Below are positions 10,995 to 18,190 of a stretch of DNA of 32,526 bases, in pieces (positions within the stretch are counted from its first letter, which is position 1; each line of letters begins with the position of its first letter). Position numbers and translations under genes: made by a program. This stretch comes from an uncultured Bacillota bacterium (lineage in GTDB: Bacteria; Bacillota; Clostridia; Christensenellales; Borkfalkiaceae). The notes below the pieces were generated by a model. It saw nothing but the letters and a program-made list of their open reading frames with translations, had not been told where the DNA came from and searched no databases. The DNA is taken from the NCBI GenBank assembly GCA_949287815.1, contig CASEHS010000018.1, positions 1-32,526 on the forward strand. Reading direction: 5' to 3'.

Positions 10995-11651
10995 ATGAAT
11001 AAAATCAAGATTGCGCCGTCAATCCTTTCTGCCGATTTTTCGGCGATGGGTGCGGCAGTGGAAAAACTGGAACTTTGCGGGGCAGACCTCATACATTGCG
11101 ATGTTATGGACGGTACTTTTGTGCCGAAAATTACTTTCGGCGCGGATATGATTGCGGCGGTGCATCGCCATACGGCATTGCCGCTCGATGTGCATCTGAT
11201 GATCGTAAATCCTGAAAAACATATCAAAACTTTTGCGGACGCAGGCGCATCTTATATAACCGTACACAGTGAAGCGTGCGGGGATAATCTTAAAAATGTT
11301 CTGAAAGAGATCCGCCTTGCAGGTGTGAAGGCGGGTGCGGTTATAAATCCCGATACGCCGCTTAAAACCGTTTACGATTGCTTTGAATACTGCGATATGC
11401 TTCTTGTTATGAGCGTTTTTCCCGGGCTTCCCGGTCAGAAATTTATCGAAAGCGTGCTGCCGAAAGTGGAAGAGGCGCGCTGCATTTTTGAAAAGCAGGG
11501 TTTGAACGCGGATATCGAGATAGACGGCGGTATCAATGAACAGAACGTGCGTCGGGTGAAAGACGCGGGCGCAAATGTTTTAGTTGCGGGGAATACCGTT
11601 TTCAGATCGACCGACATGAAAAAGACGATAGAAGAACTGAGAAATTTGTAA
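10995..11651 (+). CDS. rpe: Ribulose-phosphate 3-epimerase
   Basis: Rpe interconverts ribulose 5-phosphate and xylulose 5-phosphate in the pentose phosphate pathway. The 218-residue TIM barrel shows the family motifs: APSILSADFS at the N-terminus, HCDVMDGTFVP with a metal-binding His and catalytic Asp, DVHLMI with a second His, and EIDGGIN with the second catalytic Asp. The phosphate-loop region reads MSVFPGLPGQKF where the family usually has MSVNPGFGGQKF, an unusual variant of an otherwise conserved site. The gene lies between its promoter and thiN, a common Bacillota pairing. Confidence 0.94.
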   Translation: MNKIKIAPSILSADFSAMGAAVEKLELCGADLIHCDVMDGTFVPKITFGADMIAAVHRHTALPLDVHLMIVNPEKHIKTFADAGASYITVHSEACGDNLKNVLKEIRLAGVKAGAVINPDTPLKTVYDCFEYCDMLLVMSVFPGLPGQKFIESVLPKVEEARCIFEKQGLNADIEIDGGINEQNVRRVKDAGANVLVAGNTVFRSTDMKKTIEELRNL

Positions 11652-11664
11652 AGAGGATTTGATT

Positions 11665-12270
11665 TTGAAAGGGATCATACTTCTCAACGGTGAACCCTAT
11701 GAAGGGCAGATAAATAGGGATAAAGAGGATTTCGTAGTCTGTGCCGACGGTGCGCTCAGTTGGGCAAAAGGAAAAGTTCGCATAGATGCCTGCGCGGGGG
11801 ATTTTGATTCGCTCGGTTATATTCCCGAAGCGGCGATCGTTTATCCTTCCGAAAAGGATTATACGGACGGTGAGATCGCACTGTTTATGCTCATCGATAA
11901 AGGTTACAAAGAGATAGAAATTTACGGCGGCGGCGGAAAAAGGGAAGACCATTTTTTCGGAAATCTTCAACTTCTTTATGCCGCTTATTTAAAAGGGGTA
12001 AAAGCCGTTCTTAAAACCGCGTATTCGGATATTACTTGCGAAAGCGGAAAAATTGTTTTTGACGGGGAAAAGGGCAGAACCGTTTCACTTGCACCTGTCG
12101 GACTTTCGGCTCATATAATAAAAAGTGAAGGATTGAAGTACCCTTTGAAAGACCTTACGCTGTCGGCAGGGACTTGCCGAGGTGTAAGCAATATCGTCGT
12201 TTCCGATCACGCGTTTGCGGATTGTGCAGAGGGTGTGCTTTTTGTCTTTCGAATAAATAGTGCGGAGTGA
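11665..12270 (+). CDS. thiN: Thiamine pyrophosphokinase
   Basis: The enzyme makes thiamine diphosphate from thiamine and ATP. The product has 201 residues, near the family norm. Conserved elements are CADGAL, GDFDSLG (Mg/ATP-site aspartates), DYTDGEIAL (D-x-T-D motif), the glycine-rich GGGGKREDHFFGN, and a C-terminal beta domain with SLAPVG and GVSN that binds thiamine. The TTG at 11665 is chosen because AGAGG at 11652-11656 is then 8 bases away; an in-frame TTG at 11659 is only two bases from that site. It is 13 bp after rpe in the same operon. Confidence 0.9.
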   Translation: MKGIILLNGEPYEGQINRDKEDFVVCADGALSWAKGKVRIDACAGDFDSLGYIPEAAIVYPSEKDYTDGEIALFMLIDKGYKEIEIYGGGGKREDHFFGNLQLLYAAYLKGVKAVLKTAYSDITCESGKIVFDGEKGRTVSLAPVGLSAHIIKSEGLKYPLKDLTLSAGTCRGVSNIVVSDHAFADCAEGVLFVFRINSAE

Positions 12271-12395
12271 ATTTTGAAAATTTATTGTTTCAGACCGCCT
12301 GCGGCGGTGCGCTTTGTTCTGCGCCTGTTTGTTCGTACGGGAGATAAGAAGGGTTGATTTGTCTAAAATATTTTAAATGAATGATCGTTATCAGT

Positions 12396-12440
12396 AAAAC
12401 GCGCCGTCTTGCCGAAATGCAAGACGGCGCGTTTTATTTA
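12396..12440. terminator. Strong intrinsic terminator closing the rpe-thiN operon
   Basis: A perfect 17-bp inverted repeat: AAAACGCGCCGTCTTGC (12396-12412), loop CGAAAT, and its complement (12419-12435). It ends in TTTT with a further AT tract. The A-run on the left side means it may act in both directions. Confidence 0.9.
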
Positions 12441-12553
12441 AAAATTAAGCGTAAGAATTGTTTATTTTAAAAAATTATTGATTTTATGATAAAAAGATAA
12501 CCGCTGATTTATTGTAAAAAATACACAAAGATGTAAACGAATGTTTGCAGTAT

Positions 12554-12758
12554 TGTTGATAATTTTTTTTGATTTGTACAAAAATAAAGAAGAAAAATGT
12601 CGAAAAGAGAAAAAACAAGCCAAAATTGTGGATAACTTTTAAGGTTTTATTGGCATACAGGCTTATTTTGTTAATTTATACAAGCCTTTTTGTGGATAAA
12701 CGGGAAAAGAATGTGCATAAGTTTAAGTTATCCACACCTTTTTAAGAATTTGTCCACA
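12554..12758. other. Cluster of DnaA-box sequences
   Basis: Three exact copies of the DnaA box TTATCCACA occur: 12627-12635 and 12691-12699 (both as TGTGGATAA on the plus strand) and 12728-12736 (direct). One-mismatch forms are TGTTGATAA (12554-12562), TGTGCATAA (12712-12720) and TTGTCCACA (12750-12758). The pair at 12712 and 12728 is an inverted repeat with a 7-bp gap, and the boxes at 12728 and 12750 are 22 bp apart, about two helical turns. They lie in AT-rich DNA, as in replication origins and in DnaA-titrating or DnaA-reactivating sites. All upstream genes point toward the cluster, which argues against a main bidirectional origin. Confidence 0.72.
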
Positions 12759-12855
12759 AAGATAAAAAATTTAAAACGGTTGCGCATTTTTTTAAAAGAA
12801 ATGTAATCAGAGATAAAAGCGGCTCGGATTACGCAAAAAAAATAAATAAAACCGA

Positions 12856-12883
12856 TTGAATTTTTAGCAAAATATGATATAAT
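12856..12883 (+). promoter_or_regulatory. Promoter of the SPFH/zinc-ribbon gene
   Basis: TTGAAT (12856-12861), a 16-bp spacer and TATAAT (12878-12883), with TGA (12875-12877) as an extended -10. Initiation near 12890 leaves a short leader before AGAGGGG and the ATG at 12924. Confidence 0.72.
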
Positions 12884-12923
12884 AAATAAAACAGGTTCAA
12901 CTGAAAGTGTGAGAGGGGAAGTT

Positions 12924-13940
12924 ATGGCTATCTTTTTAAAAATAATTGAATGGAAGTCAGATAATTCTGAGAAACTTGTACATAAAGTTCAGATCGACGG
13001 AAGAGATATCAATTCGGGAAGTAAAATAGTGGTAAGACCGTCTCAAAAAGCCGTATTCGTTCATAAAGGTCAAATTGCGGACGTTTTTGATGAAGGTACG
13101 TATTCACTGAAAACCGAAATCTTGCCTATTTTGTCTAAACTCGCGGGAATTGCTTACGGATTTAAAACGCCTATCACCGTAGATTTATATTTTGTGAATA
13201 TGAATCTGCTTACGGATATGAAGTGGGGTACGGCAACGCCTGTTATACTTCGTGATCCTGAATTCGGAATGGTTCGCGTGACAGGCTACGGCGCTTTTGC
13301 GTTTCGGGTAGGCGACTGTGAAGTATTCTTGCGGGAATTGTTCGGAACGAAATCTTCTTTTGAAACTGCCGATATCGTAGGGTATCTTAAAAAGATCGTT
13401 TTGTCGGGACTGAACGATTGTCTTGGACAGAGTGGGCTTTCAGTGCTTGATCTTGCGGCAAACACGCTTGAATTGCAGCAGGAGATCACGAAAGTGGTCA
13501 AAGAGAAATTTGTCGCGCTCGGGCTTGTCCTTTGTGATTTTCTCATTGAAAATCTTTCTGTTCCCGCGGAGGTGCAGAAAGCGATCGATGAGCGTACAAA
13601 ATACGGTATCGTCGGGGATAAGACGGATGTGATGATGAAAGTCGCTGCGGCTCAGGCAATGCAGGATGCGGCAAAAAATCCCGGAAGCGGAGCATCGTTT
13701 GTCGGGGCAGGCATGGGCTTGGGGCTCGGTGCGGAATTCGGTAAAGCCATGAGCGATGCAATGAAACCTGCGCAGAATAAGGAAGGAAAGTTTTGCCCTG
13801 CGTGTGGCGCGTCCGTTCCCGCAAAAGCAAAATTTTGTACGGAGTGCGGTTCTTCGCTTGGCGGTGGGGTGTGCCCCAAATGCGGCGCAAAAGTGGACGG
13901 GAAGGCTAAGTTTTGTCCTGAATGCGGCGGAAAGCTTTGA
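12924..13940 (+). CDS. SPFH-domain protein with C-terminal double zinc ribbon
   Basis: This 338-residue protein has an SPFH/band-7-like N-terminal region (about residues 1-220) of the type often annotated as YdjI or 'virion core protein-like'. A short Ala/Gly-rich linker follows (about 235-280). The C-terminus carries two CxxC...CxxC zinc ribbons (CPACG/CTECG, then CPKCG/CPECG). There is no signal peptide or clear membrane segment, so it is probably cytoplasmic or peripheral. SPFH proteins assemble at membranes; the role of this subfamily is poorly known. The ATG at 12924 is chosen because AGAGGGG ends five bases upstream; a GTG at 12909 lacks such a site. It has its own promoter after the DnaA-box region. 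Confidence 0.8.
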   Translation: MAIFLKIIEWKSDNSEKLVHKVQIDGRDINSGSKIVVRPSQKAVFVHKGQIADVFDEGTYSLKTEILPILSKLAGIAYGFKTPITVDLYFVNMNLLTDMKWGTATPVILRDPEFGMVRVTGYGAFAFRVGDCEVFLRELFGTKSSFETADIVGYLKKIVLSGLNDCLGQSGLSVLDLAANTLELQQEITKVVKEKFVALGLVLCDFLIENLSVPAEVQKAIDERTKYGIVGDKTDVMMKVAAAQAMQDAAKNPGSGASFVGAGMGLGLGAEFGKAMSDAMKPAQNKEGKFCPACGASVPAKAKFCTECGSSLGGGVCPKCGAKVDGKAKFCPECGGKL

Positions 13941-14033
13941 TTCATTTTTATAAAGTTACCATGCAGAGAATATTTTTTTCTGTATAGCAAAAAATTTCAG
14001 TAAAGAGAAAATTTATTTAAGGAGAATAAAAAA

Positions 14034-14234
14034 ATGGCAAAAATTACGGCAGATACTTTGATTGCAGATTGTCTTAAACTCAATCCCGATTCACCGCATA
14101 TCCTGATGTCTTACGGTATGCACTGTCTCGGCTGCGCAATGGCACACGGCGAAACGATCGGAGAAGCTGTGAGCGTGCACGGCAAGGATCTTGACGAGTT
14201 GCTCGAAAAGCTCAACGAAGGTATTGAAGAGTAA
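14034..14234 (+). CDS. DUF1858 / hybrid-cluster-protein-associated redox disulfide domain protein
   Basis: A 66-residue protein starting MAKITADTLIADCLKLNPDS with a central YGMHCLGCAMAHGETI segment. The CLGC pair in this setting is the hallmark of the DUF1858 family (TIGR03980), small proteins proposed to carry a redox disulfide and often found near hybrid cluster proteins. Its function is not established. The start follows AAGGAG. It is preceded by 93 bp in which no clear promoter was seen and is followed by a strong terminator, so it may be read through from the SPFH gene. Confidence 0.85.
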   Translation: MAKITADTLIADCLKLNPDSPHILMSYGMHCLGCAMAHGETIGEAVSVHGKDLDELLEKLNEGIEE

Positions 14235-14247
14235 AAATTTAAAAGAT

Positions 14248-14287
14248 AAAAAACCCGCCGCGGAAATTTTTCCGCGGCGGGTTTTTT
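14248..14287. terminator. Strong bidirectional terminator between convergent genes
   Basis: AAAAAACCCGCCGCGGAAA (14248-14266) is followed almost at once by its complement TTTCCGCGGCGGGTTTTTT (14269-14287). A-run and T-run on opposite sides let it stop transcription of the DUF1858 gene and of the minus-strand AraC gene that ends at 14350. Confidence 0.92.
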
Positions 14288-14349
14288 ATGTTAAGTAAGA
14301 TATTTTCTTGGTATAATACAAGTTACTGATTTTTGTTTAAATTCAGTAA

Positions 14350-15174
14350 TCAGTCCGCTCCCTTGAAAACTTCCGAAGGAGGTGCGTCGTACATCTTGGA
14401 AAAACTGCGGTAAAATGTTGTCATGGAATCAAACCCGTTTGCAAATACAAGTTCGGAAATATTGGGGCTTTCTTCTTTTTTAGCCTGTAAAACAATATTC
14501 TGGATACGGATCATATTTACATAATTATTCAGGCTTTCGCCGATATAGGTATTGAAAAGCCTGGAAAAATAGTATTTATTATATCCGAAAACGTCTGAAA
14601 TGGAATCGAGCGTGATCGGCTCGCTGTAATGATCGTCAATATAGTTGATTACATTTATTACCGTTTCGATTTGGGGCATGGTCGATACCGATACCCGCTT
14701 ATAATGGGATAACAAATTTCCTACTATGACGTTTGTATAACCTTTTTTTATAAGTTCAATGTTGGATCTGTCTGTTTCCTGGGCTATGGAAATATTTTTG
14801 ATTTCGTCCAAAGCGTAGAAGCAGGATAATAGTTTTTTGTTAAATGCGCGATCCGTAAGGTGTGACGGCAAGGTCTTTGTTCTGAAAATGGCTGCAAAGT
14901 CTTCCGAGTATCTCGGTCCTATGACGAGAACGAAGTATCTGTAAGAGGGTGCAGGTTTAAGTGCGTGTATTCCGCATTTATGTACAAAGACGATATCGTC
15001 TTTTTCCGCATGGAAAGAAACACCGTTTACTTCGAAATCGATCCCGCCTTCTTCGACGTACAGGATCTCTATGCAACGGTGAAAATGTGCATCGGTAAGA
15101 ACGTTTCCGCCGTGGCTCAGATAAACCACATCGGCTTTGTCATGAAAGGATTCATAAAAAAAATTTTTTTTCAT
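14350..15174 (-). CDS. AraC family transcriptional regulator
   Basis: A 274-residue regulator with an N-terminal cupin-like sensing domain (DAHFHRCIEILYVEEGG, typical of sugar-binding AraC proteins) and a C-terminal pair of helix-turn-helix motifs (SISDVFGYNKYYFSRLFNTY, then ISELVFANGF followed by YRSFSKMYDAPPSEVF). It is divergent from the sugar-oxidoreductase operon and very likely controls it. The start at 15174 (MKKNFFYESF) is chosen because the minus-strand promoter would begin transcripts near 15230, too close to an upstream ATG at 15225. No strong ribosome binding site is seen for either, so the exact start is uncertain. Confidence 0.85.
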   Translation of the reverse strand: MKKNFFYESFHDKADVVYLSHGGNVLTDAHFHRCIEILYVEEGGIDFEVNGVSFHAEKDDIVFVHKCGIHALKPAPSYRYFVLVIGPRYSEDFAAIFRTKTLPSHLTDRAFNKKLLSCFYALDEIKNISIAQETDRSNIELIKKGYTNVIVGNLLSHYKRVSVSTMPQIETVINVINYIDDHYSEPITLDSISDVFGYNKYYFSRLFNTYIGESLNNYVNMIRIQNIVLQAKKEESPNISELVFANGFDSMTTFYRSFSKMYDAPPSEVFKGAD

Positions 15175-15232
15175 AAATGTCAATATTCGGTAGATAAAAA
15201 TGGAAATTTGAGACGAAATTCGCAATATTCAG

Positions 15233-15241
15233 TGGTATTAT
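15233..15241 (+). promoter_or_regulatory. Extended -10 promoter for the sugar operon
   Basis: TGG followed by TATTAT (15233-15241) forms an extended -10 on the plus strand with only a weak -35. Such promoters often need an activator, which fits an AraC regulator. Initiation would fall at about 15248, inside the palindrome. Confidence 0.5.
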
Positions 15242-15265
15242 ATCATTGACAACGAATGTTGTCAA
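15237..15265 (-). promoter_or_regulatory. Promoter of the AraC regulator gene
   Basis: On the minus strand TTGACA (15265-15260), a 17-bp spacer and TATAAT (15242-15237) with TGA as extended -10 make a full consensus promoter. Its -35 lies inside the palindrome, so a bound protein could block it. Confidence 0.8.
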
Positions 15266-15266
15266 T
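15245..15266. promoter_or_regulatory. Palindromic operator candidate
   Basis: ATTGACAAC (15245-15253), GAAT, and GTTGTCAAT (15258-15266) form a perfect 9-4-9 inverted repeat. It overlaps the -35 of the minus promoter and the predicted start point of the plus promoter. AraC proteins more often bind direct repeats, so the binder could be another repressor. Confidence 0.6.
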
Positions 15267-15286
15267 CTTTTAGGAGATTAACGGAA

Positions 15287-16336
15287 ATGAAAATCGTTAT
15301 TATCGGATTTGGCGGAATGGGTTCCTATCATAGCACATTGCTGAAAGAGTATGCAAAGGACGGAGATCTGGAACTTTGCGGTATTTATGATATCGATCCC
15401 GAACGTGTAAAAGCAGCGAAAGAACAGGGTATCAAAGCGTATGCTTCCCCTGAAGAGATCTGGAATGACAAGAATGTGGACGCGGTACTCATCGCGACTC
15501 CGAACGACGTGCATGAAGAATATGTCGAAGCGGCTGCGGCGGCAAAGAAAAATATTATCTGTGAAAAGCCTATCGCGTGCAATAGCGCTCAGGCTGAAAG
15601 AATGTATAACGCTGCGGAAAAGGCAGGAGTCGTTTTTGAAGTTCATCAGAACCGTCGCTGGGACGATGATTATCTGACGGTCAAAAATATCATCGCGCAG
15701 GGCAAGATCGGGGATACGTATCGCATAGAATCGCGCGTGATGGGCGCAAACGGTATACCCGGAGCTTGGCGTAAAGAAAAGAAACGCGGCGGCGGTATGA
15801 TGCTCGACTGGGGTGTGCACCTCATTGATCAGATCCTGCTTGCCGTACCTTCCAAAGTGGAAAGTCTGTTCTGCGAATACAGCTATATTTACGGAGAGGA
15901 AGTGGATGACGGGTTCGATCTTCTCATCAACTTTGAAAACGGTGTAAAAAGCCGTATCATAGTTGCTACCGATTGCTTCCGTCCTATGGCGCGTTGGCAG
16001 GTTTACGGTACACAAGGTACCGCTACCATTCAGTCTTGGGATCTTTCGGGGGGCATCACTTGCGATGCGGCAACGGAAAATACGCATATCGAGGGAATAC
16101 GCGCAGGTAACGGTTTCACCCGTACAATGGCGCCGCGCACCGGAAATTCCGTGCAGGAATATGAACTTCCCATTGTTCATGCAGAGCCGTTTGCATTCTA
16201 TAAGAATTTCGTCGCGGCGTGCGAAGGCAGAGAAAATGCGCTCATTCGCCGTGAACAGGTGCTTAGGGTATTCCGTCTTATGGAAGCGGCGGAAAGATCT
16301 GCTGCGGAAAACGTGGTCATTAAAGAAAAAATCTGA
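15287..16336 (+). CDS. Gfo/Idh/MocA family NAD(P)-dependent oxidoreductase (first)
   Basis: A 349-residue sugar or polyol dehydrogenase. The N-terminal Rossmann fold shows GFGGMG (residues 7-12). The EKP motif (93-95) provides the catalytic Lys, and RGGGMMLDWGVHLIDQ holds the conserved Asp174 and His178. No signal peptide, so cytoplasmic. It is first in a five-gene operon with a second member of its own family, two TIM-barrel isomerase-like proteins and a ThuA-like protein. Such sets act on inositols, or oxidise glycosides at C3 to keto-glycosides. The substrate cannot be told from sequence. The start follows TAGGAGA. Confidence 0.9.
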   Translation: MKIVIIGFGGMGSYHSTLLKEYAKDGDLELCGIYDIDPERVKAAKEQGIKAYASPEEIWNDKNVDAVLIATPNDVHEEYVEAAAAAKKNIICEKPIACNSAQAERMYNAAEKAGVVFEVHQNRRWDDDYLTVKNIIAQGKIGDTYRIESRVMGANGIPGAWRKEKKRGGGMMLDWGVHLIDQILLAVPSKVESLFCEYSYIYGEEVDDGFDLLINFENGVKSRIIVATDCFRPMARWQVYGTQGTATIQSWDLSGGITCDAATENTHIEGIRAGNGFTRTMAPRTGNSVQEYELPIVHAEPFAFYKNFVAACEGRENALIRREQVLRVFRLMEAAERSAAENVVIKEKI

Positions 16337-16402
16337 TCGCTTTGCGGCAGATTTCTGTCGCAAGCGAGTAAATAAATAATTTGTCAAAAGGGAGAAAAGA
16401 AA

Positions 16403-17368
16403 ATGAAAATAAGCGTAGTCAGCAGTATTCTCGGCGATTACAGCCTCGATGAAAGCCTGAAATATCTTTCGGGTCTCGGCGTCGATCAGTTTGAGTTGGG
16501 CGTAGGGGGATATCCCGGTAAGGCCCACGCCGATGCACTTGTTCTGAGTAAGGATAAGGCTGCGAGAGAAAAATTATTGGAGACATTCAAAAAATACAAT
16601 ATGGGTATCTCCGCTCTTGCCGTACATGGAAACTGCGTACACCCGAACAAGGAAATTGCGGCGTCTTTTGAGGCGGATTTTGAAGCGGCGTGCGTGCTTG
16701 CCGGTCAGATCGGCGTGGACAGGCTGGTTACTTTTTCGGGTTGCCCCGGTTCCGATCCAGACGCTAAGGCTCCGTCCTGGATCACTTGTGCTTGGCCTTC
16801 CGATTATCCTAAGGCTCTCGAATGGCAGTGGAACGAAGTGCTGATCCCGTATTGGGAAAAGGCTGTAAAATTTGCGGCGGATAACGGCGTCAAAAAAATC
16901 GCTTTGGAAATGCACCCCGGGTTTTGCGTCTACAATCCCGCAACTGTGCACAGACTTCGCAATGCAGTAGGAAAACTCATAGGTGCAAACCTGGATCCTT
17001 CACATCTTTTGTGGCAGGGTATGGATATCCTTGAAGTGATCCGCGAACTTGGCGATGCACTCTATTATTTCCATGCCAAAGATACTCAGCTCGTTGAACA
17101 CAATATCCGTAAAAACGGTGTTCTCGATACAAAATCCTTTACAGATATTTCAAACAGATCGTGGGTATTCCGTACTCTCGGCTACGGGCACGATATCGGG
17201 CTTTGGAAACAGATCTTTTCTGCTCTGTTTGTTGCAGGTTATAATGATTCCATTTCTATTGAACATGAAGACGGACTTATGTCCCCTAAGGAAGGCTTGG
17301 AAAAGGCTGTAAAACTTGTGCAAGAGTCCATTATCCGTGAAGGCAATACAAATATGTGGTGGGCGTAA
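16403..17368 (+). CDS. Sugar phosphate isomerase/epimerase-like TIM-barrel protein (first)
   Basis: A 321-residue member of the xylose-isomerase-like TIM-barrel superfamily (AP endonuclease 2 fold). Likely metal ligands are Glu169 (ALEMHPGF), Asp198 (NLDPSH), His224 (YFHAKD) and Glu287 (SIEHED), the usual Glu-Asp-His-Glu set. Members act as epimerases, isomerases, dehydratases or lyases of keto-sugars and inosose. Lying between two Gfo/Idh/MocA enzymes, it probably converts the keto product of one of them. GGGAGA precedes the ATG. The precise reaction is unknown. Confidence 0.87.
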   Translation: MKISVVSSILGDYSLDESLKYLSGLGVDQFELGVGGYPGKAHADALVLSKDKAAREKLLETFKKYNMGISALAVHGNCVHPNKEIAASFEADFEAACVLAGQIGVDRLVTFSGCPGSDPDAKAPSWITCAWPSDYPKALEWQWNEVLIPYWEKAVKFAADNGVKKIALEMHPGFCVYNPATVHRLRNAVGKLIGANLDPSHLLWQGMDILEVIRELGDALYYFHAKDTQLVEHNIRKNGVLDTKSFTDISNRSWVFRTLGYGHDIGLWKQIFSALFVAGYNDSISIEHEDGLMSPKEGLEKAVKLVQESIIREGNTNMWWA

Positions 17369-17387
17369 ATTAAGGAGGTAAATCAGG

Positions 17388-18116
17388 ATGAAATTCGGAG
17401 TTCAGTTATATAGTTTGAGAGAAACAGCGGAAAAAGAAGGCGCGGAAAAAATTCTGCAACTCGTTTCCGAAGCAGGGTATGACGGCGTTGAGTTTGCAGG
17501 TTTTTACGGAAAAACGCCCGAAGAGATGAAAGCTTTGTTGGAAAAATATCATCTGGAACCGATATCAGCGCATATCCGTTCGGAAAAAATAGAAGAAAAT
17601 CTTCCTTATATCGATGCTTTGGGAATTAAGTATGTGTTTATTCCTGGGGTCGGAACGGATGAGTTTGAAACGCCTGAAAAATACGCGGAACTTCTTGCAG
17701 CTACGAAAAAGGCAAAAGAATTACTGGCTGCACGCAATATTGTTTTCGGTTACCACAATCATGCGCATGAATTTGCAAACGGCAACGATTACTTGGCGAA
17801 GATCATGAAAGATGCCGATATAGGCGCTGAACTGGATGTGTTCTGGGCGACTGTGGCGGGTTTGGATGCCGTAGAAAAACTCAAAAGTCTTGGCGATGCT
17901 CTCAAATTTGTACATATCAAGGAAGCAGCAAAGGAAGATCCCGTGGAAAATGCACAACCCATCGTCGGCGAGGGAGCTGTGGATATGGCAGGCGTTTTCA
18001 AAGTCGTTAAAGACAAAAAGATCCCTTGGGCGATTCTGGAAGTAGAGAAATATCCTTGCGACGTAGCGGAATATCTCAAAAAGAGCCTTGAAAACATGAA
18101 AAAATTGGCAAAATAA
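17388..18116 (+). CDS. Sugar phosphate isomerase/epimerase-like TIM-barrel protein (second)
   Basis: A shorter, 242-residue xylose-isomerase-like TIM barrel, only distantly similar to the preceding one. It begins MKFGVQLYSLRE and carries GYHNHAHEF (about 121-129), ELDVFW (148-153), KFVHIKEA (173-180) and ILEVEKYP, the strand ends that carry metal and substrate ligands in this family. It lies 19 bp after the first TIM-barrel gene with AAGGAGGT, so the two are co-translated from one transcript. Two different isomerase-like enzymes in one operon suggest two successive steps on a keto-sugar. Confidence 0.86.
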   Translation: MKFGVQLYSLRETAEKEGAEKILQLVSEAGYDGVEFAGFYGKTPEEMKALLEKYHLEPISAHIRSEKIEENLPYIDALGIKYVFIPGVGTDEFETPEKYAELLAATKKAKELLAARNIVFGYHNHAHEFANGNDYLAKIMKDADIGAELDVFWATVAGLDAVEKLKSLGDALKFVHIKEAAKEDPVENAQPIVGEGAVDMAGVFKVVKDKKIPWAILEVEKYPCDVAEYLKKSLENMKKLAK

Positions 18117-18190
18117 TTGTTTTGTTCTCTGCGGATTTATTCCGTGAAAAATAAAAATTTATCAAAATTAATTTATCGAGGAGAAGGAAA

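Larger units (their letters stand above)
12271..12923. other. Long AT-rich intergenic region between thiN and the SPFH gene
   Basis: These 650 bp carry no credible gene. They hold, in order, a GC hairpin ACCGCC-TGC-GGCGGT (12294-12308), the strong terminator at 12396-12440, about 400 bp of very AT-rich sequence with a cluster of DnaA-box sequences, an inverted repeat AGGCTT/AAGCCT (12659-12664, 12682-12687) and the promoter of the next gene. The AT-rich part is conspicuously different in composition from the flanking genes. Confidence 0.75.

Noticed and set aside
12436-12860. Main chromosomal origin (oriC) at the DnaA-box cluster
   Set aside because: The boxes and AT-richness fit, but the long housekeeping block to the left runs head-on into it, and dnaA, dnaN, rpmH or similar origin neighbours are absent. 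Kept as a DnaA-box cluster without claiming oriC.
15278-16528. 416-residue open frame on the minus strand
   Set aside because: It lies opposite a clearly conserved Gfo/Idh/MocA gene, has no ribosome binding site or recognisable motif, and is Phe/His/Arg-rich as expected from antisense reading.
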